A DNA stretch of 20,060 nucleotides from Cladosporium sp. IMV 00045 (GCA_001931905.2 MSJI02000151.1:1-20060), one strand, 5' to 3'. Positions 8,337-17,987 are shown, counted from the first letter of the stretch. Notes: a model not told the origin generated them from the sequence alone. Translations and numbers: made by a program.

Positions 8337-11300
8337 CTACAACTCATCATGCCCCTCCTTCTCCTTCTCACCCATCGCCTCCCTAACCCTCCTCAGAATC
8401 TCCTCCTCACTCGGCATCTCGCCATCCTCACCCTGCTCCATCTTAACAATCTTAGGCCCGCTCTGCTCCGCCTCAGGAGCCTCCGTCTCCGCCTCATCGG
8501 CAGCAGTAGAAGTAGCAGAAGAAGAAGAAGTAGCCTTACCCTTCTTGCCGGCCTTGCTTGTCTTACTCTTGGGTTTCTTGCTGCTGGAAGGTTTCGGCTG
8601 GCGGATCTTCTTCTGCACCAGCTCGAGCATGGCGTCGCTCAATTTGGCGGCTTTGGCTTCGAGGTCTTTGGTGGTGAGGATGGGGTCTTGGTGGGGTTTG
8701 AGTTTGCTCTGCTCGGCCGTCTTCTCTTCCAGCCAGGCGGTGACGTCGGAGTAGATTTTGCTGATGGACGTGAGGTCCTCGTTCGTGTAGGGGGTGAAAG
8801 AGGATGGGGTGGATTTCGCGGAGGAGGTTGTGGAGGTCTCGTCGTCGACTTCGAGGTCGTCTGGGTCCGGGGAGGCGGTGGTGGAGGATGCGGCGGAAGA
8901 GGCGGCTTTGGAGGCTTCTTCTTCGGCTTTTTGAACTTGTTCGCGGACGTTCTCGACGAGCTTGTTGGTCTGTTCGAGGGACTCTTTGAGCGCGGAGACC
9001 TTGTCTTCTCTGCCCTCGTTCTCGGTCCTGCGCAGCTTGATGGGCTCCACCAATTTCTTCAGGTCACTCAAACGCTCTCTGAAAACCTTCTCGGTGGCCT
9101 TGGCAATCTCCTTAGGCTCCTCCATCCAGTCTCTGACTTCACTCAGCAGCTTGGCGATCTCATCACGTTGAGTCTCTGTGCTGACGGGGCTGTAGTCGGA
9201 GTTGTCGAGGAAATCACGGACGTAGTAAGTGTAGCTTTCGAGGACGTTCAGCGCCTCTTCGCGTGCGTAGCGAGCTTTGTCACTACGATCGAAAGCGGCA
9301 AGACGGTCACGCATGCGCTTGATTTCTGCAGGAGAGGACTGAGGAAGACCCTTAAGGCTGGTGGTGAAAGCGACGGCGATAGTTTCAGTACGCTTCTTGG
9401 GCTTCTCCGGGACAGCAGAAGAAGACGCAGAGGCCGAAGATGAAGCAGAGTCAGTGGCCGTCGAGGAAGCGGTACTAGCTTCAACTTCCTCGGTGGTCTC
9501 AGTGCCCTCTTCGCCCTCGAGTGGTTCTTGCTCGTTCTTCTTGCCGAATCCAAGCCAGCCCTTGACACTGTCTCCAACACTGCCTCCCTTTGCAGCTTGG
9601 TCAGTCTCACAGCTGACGGTACCAGAGACCACCTCAGGAATGCCATCAACGGCGTTGAGTCTGACACTGAATTTGGTGCTGACGTCGTCCTTTTCACAGC
9701 CAAAGCGCTCTTTCAGCGCAGTCACAGACGCGGTCAAGTTGGTCGTCTGCACGCTGGCGATGGAGTGATCGGCCTCGCCAACTTGCTGGTAAAGGCCGAA
9801 ATCAAAGTCATCCTTGTTCTTGAAGCTGACTTGCTTAGTGCTGGCGCCGTTGCCCACAGGGCTAGTGGCGATGAACAAGCCCTGCCTGCGGTCCTTACCG
9901 CCGTCCTTGAAGGTGATGCCGGCAGGGTAACCAGCGACATCAGAATCGCGGATCTCCTTGACCTTGAAGCTAGGCGAAATTGATGCAGCCTTGAATGCGG
10001 CGCCGAAAACGGCACTTTCATCGGCGTTGACATTACCGCGGATCTTGTCGGCCTTGCCAGCGAACTCCTCAAGCTTGCGCTGGACGAAAGGCGTGCGGAC
10101 AGCGCCACCGTGGAGGATGATGCTGTCGATGTCGTTCATGGTCAACTTGGCGGCTTCTAGGGCGTTCTTCAGAGGTCCAGCCACGCGGTCCGCATAGTCA
10201 GAGGCCAGAGCCTCAAAGTCGGCGCGAGTTAGCTTGGTTTTGAAGTCGATCTCAGGTAGAAGCTCTTCGAAGAAGCTGTTGGTCTCAGAGTTGGCGCTCA
10301 GGACGTGCCTGGCCTTCTCCGCATCCTTCCACACTCTGCTCATCAAGCGACCGTTCTGGCCAAGCTCTCCAGCCTGAATGCCACGGCTCTTCATGACAGG
10401 CTTTGTCAGGAACTTTTGGATGTAGTCGTCCACAATGATCTGGTTCAAGCTGTCGCCGCCAAGAGTCCTGTCCCAGCCAGTGCCCAGCACCGCGACTTCT
10501 TGCACCGTCTTGTTGAACTTGCCCACATCCTTGACCTTTCTTGACTGGAATCTCAGAACGGTCGCGGACGCAGAACCTGCACCCATGTCGAAGACAATGT
10601 GCTGCTCAGGCTTACCTCCATCGTTCACCGTGGGGAAAGTCCTGCTCTTCGCGTAGTCCAGTCCAACCGCGAGTCCATCAGAGATGAGGCTCATGACGTT
10701 CAATCCCGCGAGATCGGCCGCCTTTTCGATCGCCCTCTTCTCGTCAGCCGTGTAGAAAGCCGGAACGGTGACAACGGCGTCTTCGACCGCGTTACCAGCC
10801 ATGCTCTCCGCGTTGTTCCTGATGTTGCTGAATTCCATCGCGAGTAGCTCCTCGACGCTCCAAGGCTCCTCGGCCTTGTTGAAAGCGCCGCTCGTGAACA
10901 AGGTGGTTCCCAGCTTCTCATCTTGCGTGACCTGCACGGCAGGATACCGGCTCTTGTAGACCTGCACATTCTCGCTCTGCTCTCCATCCCAAGGCAGACC
11001 AACGAGTGGCTTCAAGTTGGGGAAGACCTCGCCGGGCATTCTGCCCTGCAACGAGAGCGCATCGCCTCCGTAAGCGCGCTCAGGGTAGGTTCCCAGCTCG
11101 GCGATGACATTGTTGGAGGAGTCGCGGGTGGGCTTGAATGCAACGGCGGCTGCTTCTTTGCGCTTCGAGTCTTTTGTCAGGACGATTTCGAGAGGAATGC
11201 CGGGTTTGACGAGGGTCGCTTTGAGGTTCAGGGTGCCGAAGTCGAGACCGAGTACGGCAGCAGAGGCTGATGTTGTGAAGAAGAAGAGAAAGGTGAGTAT

Positions 11301-11345
11301 GATGTTCCAAGGGGAGGATGCCCGTTGGCGACAGTGAGGTGCCAT
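8337..11345 (-). CDS. LHS1: ER-lumenal Hsp70-like chaperone, Lhs1/GRP170 (HYOU1) type
   Basis: 1002 aa. A signal peptide covers about residues 1-29 (hydrophobic core NIILTFLFFF, then SASA/A). The Hsp70 ATPase follows, with phosphate-1 GLDFGTLNLKATLV (33-46, the Lhs1/GRP170 variant of DLGTTNS), phosphate-2 VFDMGAGSASATV (251-263), adenosine motif IILHGGAVRTPFVQ (409-422) and AVFGAA (445-450). After the beta domain come an acidic/Ser-rich linker, long charged helices, a Lys-rich stretch and C-terminal HDEL, the fungal ER-retention signal. Family role: nucleotide exchange factor for Kar2/BiP, holdase, and helper of post-translational import; usually induced by the unfolded protein response. Length matches HYOU1 (about 1000 aa) and exceeds yeast Lhs1. 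The frame is open 49 codons further upstream, but ATG 11345 is chosen because it starts immediately before the signal peptide. No intron is seen. Confidence 0.95.
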   Translation of the reverse strand: MAPHCRQRASSPWNIILTFLFFFTTSASAAVLGLDFGTLNLKATLVKPGIPLEIVLTKDSKRKEAAAVAFKPTRDSSNNVIAELGTYPERAYGGDALSLQGRMPGEVFPNLKPLVGLPWDGEQSENVQVYKSRYPAVQVTQDEKLGTTLFTSGAFNKAEEPWSVEELLAMEFSNIRNNAESMAGNAVEDAVVTVPAFYTADEKRAIEKAADLAGLNVMSLISDGLAVGLDYAKSRTFPTVNDGGKPEQHIVFDMGAGSASATVLRFQSRKVKDVGKFNKTVQEVAVLGTGWDRTLGGDSLNQIIVDDYIQKFLTKPVMKSRGIQAGELGQNGRLMSRVWKDAEKARHVLSANSETNSFFEELLPEIDFKTKLTRADFEALASDYADRVAGPLKNALEAAKLTMNDIDSIILHGGAVRTPFVQRKLEEFAGKADKIRGNVNADESAVFGAAFKAASISPSFKVKEIRDSDVAGYPAGITFKDGGKDRRQGLFIATSPVGNGASTKQVSFKNKDDFDFGLYQQVGEADHSIASVQTTNLTASVTALKERFGCEKDDVSTKFSVRLNAVDGIPEVVSGTVSCETDQAAKGGSVGDSVKGWLGFGKKNEQEPLEGEEGTETTEEVEASTASSTATDSASSSASASSSAVPEKPKKRTETIAVAFTTSLKGLPQSSPAEIKRMRDRLAAFDRSDKARYAREEALNVLESYTYYVRDFLDNSDYSPVSTETQRDEIAKLLSEVRDWMEEPKEIAKATEKVFRERLSDLKKLVEPIKLRRTENEGREDKVSALKESLEQTNKLVENVREQVQKAEEEASKAASSAASSTTASPDPDDLEVDDETSTTSSAKSTPSSFTPYTNEDLTSISKIYSDVTAWLEEKTAEQSKLKPHQDPILTTKDLEAKAAKLSDAMLELVQKKIRQPKPSSSKKPKSKTSKAGKKGKATSSSSATSTAADEAETEAPEAEQSGPKIVKMEQGEDGEMPSEEEILRRVREAMGEKEKEGHDEL

Positions 11346-11631
11346 TGTGATATGTATGGGTGTCGACCGAGTCGGTCTGGATTTATTGTTGGCGGTGTAG
11401 CGCTTCGCTGAAGGCTGTGGGGAGGTGTTAATGCAGCATTGAGTGGGAGAATGAAGAGCTGCGTGGCGGATGAAAAGGTTGACTGAGAACAAGTGTCGAG
11501 CCCTTGAGTTGACTCGGAGGATGAGTTGTTTTAGAAGAGGTTGGCGGTAATGGGTTGTTGCAATGTGGCTTCTTTCTTAATCGCGGAGCTTTGAAAGCGT
11601 TGGAAACGGGCTGGCACTTTCTCGACAAATA

Positions 11632-11639
11632 TGACGTGG
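11632..11639 (+). promoter_or_regulatory. Possible unfolded-protein-response element (TGACGTGG)
   Basis: The octamer TGACGTGG lies 287 bp upstream of the LHS1 start codon. It matches the Hac1/XBP1-type ACGTG-core UPR element known from yeast and animals. LHS1 homologues are standard UPR targets, so the position is sensible. A single 8-mer can occur by chance, and filamentous-fungal HacA sites can differ from this consensus. Confidence 0.35.
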
Positions 11640-11870
11640 CTTTAAGCGATGGAGGGACTTTTTCGATACATGTACGTACTCGATATTATTTTGGCCAGTT
11701 GACATTTACAACAGTGAAAGTACTTTGTTGAAATATGTGAGCATTTGAAACTATTCTGGACGAGTTGCAGCATTCCTTGTTTCGGTCAAGATCTGTGAGA
11801 TACACTGAAGGCATTTCTGTAAAGTGTTGTGAATGAACCAAGCGGTCTACCGATGTGAAGTCAGCTGTTC

Positions 11871-12620
11871 TCAAAGAACGATGAACTTATACCCTGTTGT
11901 CCGCTCTTGATCTATGACTGCAAGCGTAACAGACAGTGAACGCGATCATTGTGCCTATTCATGCGTCGGAAAGGGCGAACTGCCGACCGTTGTGTTCGAT
12001 CTTCTACCCGACGGGCCCGAAGGGGCTATATGTGATGATCCGAAACGGCCTACCAGTTCACCCGTAAGGCTTACAACCTCAGACTGTTACTATCAGAAGA
12101 TGCCTTCGAGGGTTATGCTCGTTTTATGAACTCGATCCCCCTAATCTTGCTGTTAAAAGCCAAAGGGGGACTGGCAGGTCCGCGTCCTTCGAACCTAAAT
12201 TTAATACATCAGACCAAGGTAATTCGAGAACTGATTTTCTTTTGGACTCCCGTCATCCGAAGGACTATCATGTAGCATGTGTTGTGTCAGCAATGACACG
12301 AGACGATAATGAGGCTGCCTCGGCTGAACGCATTGATGAAGAATGGCGAAAGCTATGGGCGGAGTTCTTTCTCTTATGAATTCCAAGAAACCACGGACCT
12401 TTCGTACCTGCAGATCACGACCAGGGCTATTCCTGGCACAAAGTGGCGTGCCCTTGATCGGTCGGGGGATACCGTGTCGCATTTGGATGGCTCTGGCCGA
12501 GGATAGAAGTGATGCTTGAATGGGTGGACGTGTCGCTATACTTTGAGATACTCCCAGTTCTGCTTATGAAAGATGCTGTACCAATCCATAAGTTCATACT
12601 TCAAAGAACAATCAACTTAT
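11871..12620. repeat. Direct repeats with an internal inverted pair; possible degenerate MITE-like insertion
   Basis: A 20-bp sequence at 11871-11890 (TCAAAGAACGATGAACTTAT) recurs at 12601-12620 with 18 of 20 bases identical. In addition, ATGAACTTAT at 11881-11890 is perfectly inverted as ATAAGTTCAT at 12588-12597. Read one way, a segment of about 720 bp has short terminal inverted repeats and is flanked by a 9-bp TCAAAGAAC duplication (11871-11879 and 12601-12609). The fit is imperfect: 1 and 3 extra bases lie between the duplication and the inverted repeats, and the direct similarity continues past 9 bp. There is no transposase frame inside. Confidence 0.35.
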
Positions 12621-13085
12621 CAAACGGATATTCACGATGAATGCGCATCGAGAAAGTCAAAGAGATGTTGCGTGGCTTTGTGGGGAGCTTACCCTTAGAG
12701 CGTCCCCCCAAAGCCGCAAGCGCGCGCACTCGCGCAGTCTGCCTCTTGGTCTCATCAGTCCTGGCCGTTGCATTCGTATCTCCATCCCTGGGTCGCGACC
12801 ACATCCCATACCACACTACTGCTGTAACTAACGTCCTCTCACTGCCACTGCACTGTCCTTAACCCTCCACCATCCCGACCTCTTCCCACTCTCTTTCTTT
12901 GCTTTCACGCCTCTCTTCACCTTCATCGCCAGCTATTCGCGCGCCTCGATTATGCAAAGTCCCCAATAGCGCCGGCCGCTCACTCTCGACTCTCTTTCTG
13001 ACCCTCAAAGGACCTCGGACGGACTGGGACCTTCTTCCACCACCCGACCGCACAACCACGCGCAAATCACAATCACAAGCCAGCC

Positions 13086-14454
13086 ATGGAGGATAAATAC
13101 ATCGGCCTCCTGCTAGCCGTGTGCTCGACCATCGGCATCGGCGCCAGCTTCGTCATCACCAAAAAGGGCCTCAACGCAGCCGCCGAGCAACACGGCTTCG
13201 AAGGGGATGGCTTCGCATACCTCAAGAACCCCATATGGTGGGCCGGCATCATAACCATGGTCATCGGCGAAATCTGCAACTTCAGCGCCTACGCCTTCGC
13301 GCCCGCGATCCTGGTCACACCTCTAGGCGCGTTGAGCGTCTTGATTGGCGCGGTACTGGGAAGCTATTTCCTGGGAGAACAGCTGGGAGTACTAGGAAGA
13401 GTGGGCTGCGCGATCTGCTTGATCGGAAGTGTGGTGATCGTTTTGCATGCGCCGCCAGATGATCCCTTGGAGAACATCGACGAGCTGTTGCAGCATGCTT
13501 TGAACACAGGTAAGGATTCGGCGAATCGCGCTTTGCGCGACTTGTGAGAACGTAGAGCTGACCGGACGAAAGCATTCTTGATTTACTGCGCGCTAGTCGC
13601 CATCTTCGCTTTCGTGATGATCTACAAAATCTCACCAGTCTACGGAAAGCGCAACCCTATGGTTTACCTTTCAATTTGCTCCACTGTCGGCAGCATTTCC
13701 ATCATGGCGATCAAGGGCTTCGGCATTGCTCTTAAACTCACCCTTGCTGGCAACAACCAGTTCACTCATCCAAGTACTTACGTTTTCGCAATCGTCGTTG
13801 TGGTTTGCATCTTGACCCAGATGAACTACTTCAACAAAGCGCTCAGTCAGTTTTCGACAAATATGTAAGGCTCACTGATTCAACGAAACCGCAAACGCAT
13901 CTTAATACTAATTTCTCCGCAGCGTCAATCCCTTGTACTACGTGACCTTCACGACATTCACCCTCGTCGCCTCTTTCCTGCTCTTCCAGGGTTTCAACAC
14001 CGTCGACGCAAGCAACACCATCTCTCTCCTCTGCGGCTTCCTCACGATCTTCGCCGGTGTCTACCTTCTCAATTTGTCGCGCGAGGACCCTAACGGCGAA
14101 AAGCTCGGCATAAGACAAGGCGGCTCCGACGACGAAGCGCGAGGCCGCTACAGCGAAGTCGACGGCATCCCCACAGACGGCCTGACAGGTCTGCAAACTC
14201 GCTTGAGCATGCAGAGCCGACGCAGCGGCGACGAAGGTCACAGGCGCAGCCTTTCCTGGAACATGCGATCGCCTGCCACCAGTACAGGGGGAAAAGGCCG
14301 CGCGACTTCGGGCGAACATATGATGCACAGCTATGACATGGAGGCGAACAATCTGGGCGATCTGGCTGAAGACTCCGATGAGGACGACGGTAGAAATAAT
14401 CGAGAAGGCCATAACGGGATGATGAACGGGAGCAACGGCAAGCTGAGGATGTGA
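13086..14454 (+). CDS. NIPA-type magnesium transporter (three exons)
   Basis: Exons 13086-13509, 13573-13864 and 13923-14454 join in frame to 415 aa. NIPA proteins are Mg2+ transporters of the DMT-like fold. Evident are about nine hydrophobic segments: MEDKYIGLLLAVCSTIGIGA with SFVITKKGL, the WWAGIITMVIGEICNFSAYAFAPAILVTPLGALSV signature region of the family, and after splicing FLIYCALVAIF, KNPM-like KRNPMVYLSICSTVGS, GNNQFTHPSTYVF, QMNYFNKALSQFSTNIVNPLYYVTFTT and NTISLLCGFLTIFAGVYLLN. A hydrophilic tail of about 125 residues follows (about 290-415), with Ser/Arg-rich and acidic parts; it is probably cytosolic. Codon phase and splice signals agree at both introns, and without splicing the frame stops at 13547. 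Membrane location (plasma membrane or endosome) cannot be told from sequence. Confidence 0.92.
13510..13572 (+). other. Intron 1 of the NIPA gene (63 bp)
   Basis: It starts GTAAGG and ends AAAG, with a CTGAC branch-site candidate at 13558-13562. Removal joins codon 142 as G|CA (Ala), giving ..HALNTAFLIYC.., which restores the family pattern. Confidence 0.9.
13865..13922 (+). other. Intron 2 of the NIPA gene (58 bp)
   Basis: It starts GTAAGG and ends CGCAG, with TACTAAT at 13906-13912 as a near-consensus branch site. Removal joins AT|C (Ile239), giving QFSTNIVNPLYYVTF, the continuous conserved stretch of NIPA proteins. Confidence 0.93.
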
Positions 14455-15854
14455 AGAGAAGTTTGGCACATTCATCGATAATATCAGAAAGCCACTCTTC
14501 CAGAACACAGTCCCGCAACGTCTCGCGGAGCAAGCGAGAAGTTTGCCGCCTCCGGCTCTCGACACGAGGCACGTGGCCGGCTCAAGTCGCGTTGCAGAAG
14601 CCGGTGTAAACAACGGAGCCTATCCAGAAACGTAGGCCTGTAACTACATGGCAGATGCCAGTTCTGCGAGAGCACATCTCAAAACAAGCCAACAGAGCAC
14701 AGAACAACTCACGAAAAAAGGAGGCTTCCACGAACGAAGACGAAGGAAGGACGAGAACGATCTGGGGAATTTTCTTGTTGTTGTACATATCCAAGCCTCG
14801 CATTTCCGGCACGGCGTTCACAAGGCGCTCTTTTGTTTTGAATACCCCGACAGATCTTCCGAGGTCTTGGTTTTGTCTCCTCTCCTTTTGATGTAGGAGG
14901 AGGGGGAAGGGATATTTTTGCAAAAAAAGCGAAAGGAGGCAATATGGGAGGGAGGGCTTCGCGGACTTTTGTTTGGGTTGTTATTTGCTTTTGGGTCGTG
15001 CCTGACAGGCTGGCTTGGGCTGGGCGCAAGACACTTTTGCTGTTTGTTTGTTTGTTGTATTTCTATAGCTTATAGAGCCGACTCATGGAGAGGTTGATGA
15101 TTTGCTGTCGTGCAAAGAAGGGCTTTCTGGACTTTTTGTCTGGAGGTGTTGAAAAGATTCTACTTAAATCTTCACTTGTTCGCCGCCGTTTCACGATTTT
15201 GTCGAAAGTTCTCAGTGCGCGGTTATCTGGTAGAGGTATTCGTTGCGAGGTTGTGATCGTGTGCTCTCACAGTGAGCCTAGCTCTATCCACCTTCCCATG
15301 GTAGCCAGCCTTGAAAATTGGGCGCGTTCGACGGACTTCGACGGGCTCAATCTCATTTCTAATGCTCGAATGAGATAGCCAGGCGCGCAATGGTTTTCGA
15401 TTGGTCTAAGCGTCGACATACATTATTTGTATTTTCGAGGATTCGAACAACCATTATTGAGGCGTTCTTTTTGCTTTTTCGGGTTACTCATCTCGTAGCT
15501 AGTTGCGTGTCATCACGTAATTTCAAAACAATGCATTCTATCGTATCTGAAAGTCGTTCATTCTGAAAGCATTATCTGGTATATCTATCATATCCAAATA
15601 CGGAGATGACACGGTTGAGGAAGGACGAGATAACTCGAAATCTACATGTATCGAGGCCACTTCGAACATCTTGCCAAAGTTCGACGTTTGGACCGATGGA
15701 CGACCACTTTGCACCACATCATGCACGTGAATCATGACGCGACGGTAGCATATCATTGCATTTGCTATCATTCCCAATCCTTACAGCATCTTATGATGTG
15801 ACAGCAATAACACCAATTGACACATGCGTCATGGTTATCGAGGCCTGAGCAGAC
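14455..15854. other. 1.4-kb spacer: NIPA 3' region and promoter of the Zn2Cys6 regulator
   Basis: No gene is recognised. A short (TTTG)n run occurs near 15041-15056, and the left part looks like 3' UTR and spacer. The right 300 bp contains several GATA words, annotated separately, and CCAAT at 15774-15778 and 15813-15817. A GGATTCGAAC word near 15439 resembles a tRNA B box, but no cloverleaf can be built around it. Confidence 0.55.
15572..15840. promoter_or_regulatory. Cluster of AreA-type GATA sites upstream of the regulator gene
   Basis: Five matches to HGATAR lie in the 285 bp before the ATG: 15572-15577 (AGATAA, minus), 15585-15590 (TGATAG, minus), 15628-15633 (AGATAA, plus), 15765-15770 (TGATAG, minus) and 15835-15840 (CGATAA, minus). 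Random sequence of equal base frequencies would give about one in that length over both strands. AreA/NIT2 GATA factors bind paired HGATAR sites to activate nitrogen-catabolic genes. Binding here is inferred. Confidence 0.45.
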
Positions 15855-17987
15855 ATGATGTCGGCTAACAGCCAGGCAAGACCGTATCGGTCGCACAGGA
15901 TGCCGGCCTGTCCTACCTGCCGCAAGCGCAAGATCAGATGCCACATTGTTTCAACTGGGCACGCTTGTCGCTTTTGCCAGGAGCGTGGACTGTCATGTCA
16001 GCTCGAGCAGAGTGTTGGAATCGCTGCGAGTGCGAAGCGACCTCTGCCTCCACCTGGGCTATCGCCTAGCAAAAGGCGCCGGATCGATGGCGTAGATCTG
16101 GATGCCGCAGAAGATGGAGTGACCGAAAACTCTTTGTTGAACTTATCGAACGTCACGGGCACTTCCCCGGAAGAATCCTCAGTCTTGATGAACCCGACAA
16201 TGGCAGAGGACATCGAAGCTCTAGAGAAATATCTCACATCCCAACCCGCTACGACAAACGACAAAGCGAGACCCTACAGCGTGGTTCCCAGCGGTGACTC
16301 CGGCCCGGTGGTATACCTCTCCGTGCTGAGAAGAAGACAAGGACTCAGCCTTCCGCGCGAGCCCGGCAAAGCGCAACGCGAAGTGATGGAGCAAATCCTC
16401 CACCCCTATCTGGACGAAGTGATCGAGCTCTACTTCACGCGCCTCCACCCCTGCTTCCCCGTCATCGACTCCCAGACCTTCGCCGAACTCTGGCGCCGCG
16501 ACCGCGCGAGCATCTCCTCCCCCCTCCTGTGCGCCATCTACGCCAGCGCTCTGGTTTTCTGGCGCTGCAGCCCCGTCCTGCGCCGCGTGCCGCAGCCCGA
16601 CATGGCGTTCGCGTGGAACCAGCACGTTTTGGCCATGCATGACGATTTCCTCGCCCCGACCGTTTCGACTGTGCATGCCGCGCTGTTGGATATGGTCGGA
16701 CGGCCGGTCTTTGGGATTCAGGGCAATATCGTCGATGCTGGACGGACGGTGGCGTTGGCACAGAGTTTGGGCCTGCATAGGGATCCGTCGCAGTGGAGGG
16801 CGAGGGAGCATGAGAAGGCGGTGAGGATTAGGTTGTGGTGGGGGGTGGTGGTGCATGATGCTTGGTATGCCTGTTCACTCTCTTATAAAAACGTCCCCTA
16901 AAGGATTGCGTGCTGACTTGTGGCAGGTCGAGTATCGCTCATGGCACGCCTCCGCTGATCAGGAGTGAGTTTGCCGATGTCACTTTCCCTGAAGTGCCCA
17001 AAGAACAACAACTCGAGGCTGGCTCTCAACACACCTTCACGCACCTGTGTCATTTGACGCATACACTAGCACAAGTGCTACCGCTGGTCTATACTTTGGG
17101 TTCCGGCAAGGACGAATCTCAAGCCCTCGGACGACTCGAATGCGACGTTGATCAATGGGAACAAAGACTCCCATCAAATGTGAAGCTGAAACTTGACAAT
17201 CATTCGATGGCATGCAACGGATCGAGCAATTTGCACTTTTGTCTATTGTCTGTACGCCTACTTCTTGCTCGGTTATCTCTCAGGGTTAGTGTGACTTGTG
17301 ACTTCGAGGGTACTAGTCCGACAGCTGATCAAGAATGCAGAACGTGATGGTTTCCAACGAAAGCCATCCACAAGAGGCAAAACCATATTACCAAAGCACC
17401 GTCCGACAAACCGCCTCCAAAGTCATCGATTTCGTAACGTCCCTCTCAGAAGCCCAGCTAAGTGAATTCTGGCTACCCTGTAAGCTCGCCATGCCTCAAA
17501 CCTCAGACTTACCACCTAGCACCCCTCCCATAAAATTACAATCCACTGACGCCAGAACGATGCAAACTCCTCAGACACATCCCACCTCCTCGTCTCAGCA
17601 ACCACAATTCTCCTCCGCAGCACCATCGAATCCACCCTTCCTGCCGTGCGAAAAGACTGCCTGCAACGCCTCAGAACTTTCTTCGCACACCTCCTATGGG
17701 CACGGGAGAACTACCACTGGGACCTGGGAAACTTCACTCTTGAACGCTGCAAGGAGCCTTATGAGAAGATCGCTGCCGCGCTGGAGCCACAGTCAAGAGT
17801 GGAGGAATCGAGTGCTGCTCAGCAGTGGGAAGATTCAGGGCGGTGTGAGGTTTTTGGTCAGGAAAGGGACGGATTGGAAGGTGGTTTGGGATTCGATGAG
17901 GCGATGCTTACGGCGGTGGCGGGGGAGTTGGATTTTTCTTGGGGTTTCGGGGATTTGTTGGATGGGAGTTTGTTTGAGGGGTTGTGA
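15855..17987 (+). CDS. Zn(II)2Cys6 transcription factor, TamA/DAL81-like (four exons)
   Basis: Exons 15855-16864, 16927-17284, 17341-17479 and 17575-17987 give 639 aa. The zinc cluster is Cys19-X2-Cys22-X6-Cys29-X8-Cys38-X2-Cys41-X6-Cys48, with basic KRK between and a KRRR patch at 73-76. The Fungal_trans domain begins near 175 (HPYLDEVIELYFTRLHPCFPVID). It continues through ARTVALAQSLGLHRDPSQW-type helices, the WWGVVVHDAWSSIAHGTPPLI segment formed by splicing, LLLARLSLR, FWLPYTSHLLVSATTILLR and LHWARENYHWDL-like text. This mid-domain pattern resembles the Aspergillus TamA / yeast DAL81 nitrogen co-activators; that assignment is from memory and moderate. ATG 15858 is an alternative start. It ends 138 bp from the convergent decarboxylase gene, its likeliest local target (inference). 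The C-terminus is acidic and Gly/Phe/Leu-rich, suiting an activation region. Confidence 0.85.
16865..16926 (+). other. Intron 1 of the Zn2Cys6 regulator (62 bp)
   Basis: GTATGC donor, GGCAG acceptor, and CTGAC shortly upstream of the acceptor. Joining makes TG|G (Trp337) and the family motif HDAWSSIAHGTPP. Confidence 0.9.
17285..17340 (+). other. Intron 2 of the Zn2Cys6 regulator (56 bp)
   Basis: GTTAGT donor, TGCAG acceptor, CTGAT branch candidate, phase 0. Joining gives LSLR followed by NVMVSNESHPQEAK. Without removal the frame stops at 17347. Confidence 0.8.
17480..17574 (+). other. Intron 3 of the Zn2Cys6 regulator (95 bp)
   Basis: GTAAGC donor at 17480. The acceptor is CTCAG ending at 17574, not the first AG at 17554-17555. 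Joining T|AC gives Tyr503 and the family motif FWLPYTSHLLVSATTILLR. The branch candidate CTGAC at 17546-17550 is only a few bases from the first AG. Confidence 0.85.

Larger units (their letters stand above)
11346..13085. other. 1.74-kb divergent spacer between LHS1 and the NIPA gene
   Basis: This spacer holds the LHS1 promoter (left) and the NIPA promoter (right). No protein gene is convincing; the short frames have no recognisable motifs. Items seen: the TGACGTGG word at 11632-11639, a direct/inverted repeat structure at 11871-12620, a 7-bp inverted repeat TCCCCCT/AGGGGGA at 12136-12142 and 12164-12170, and a pyrimidine-rich stretch at about 12855-12935 just upstream of NIPA. Such CT-rich tracts are typical of fungal core promoters and 5' leaders. 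Confidence 0.6.

Noticed and set aside
8271..9443. 390-codon open frame on the plus strand
   Set aside because: It is fully antisense to the LHS1 coding sequence apart from the first bases. The protein is a Leu/Gly/Arg-rich composition shadow with no domain, and the opposite strand carries a complete Hsp70.
11743..11760. Heat-shock element near GAAACTATTC upstream of LHS1
   Set aside because: The GAA and TTC units are spaced by four bases rather than two, and there is no third unit.
14582..15378. Small open frames (113 and 97 codons) between NIPA and the regulator
   Set aside because: No recognisable domains, no sensible codon pattern or splice context; they fit 3' UTR and spacer by chance.
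15437..15520. Possible tRNA gene (GGATTCGAAC word resembling a B box on the minus strand)
   Set aside because: The bases around it do not pair as a T stem, and no A box, anticodon stem or acceptor stem can be formed.
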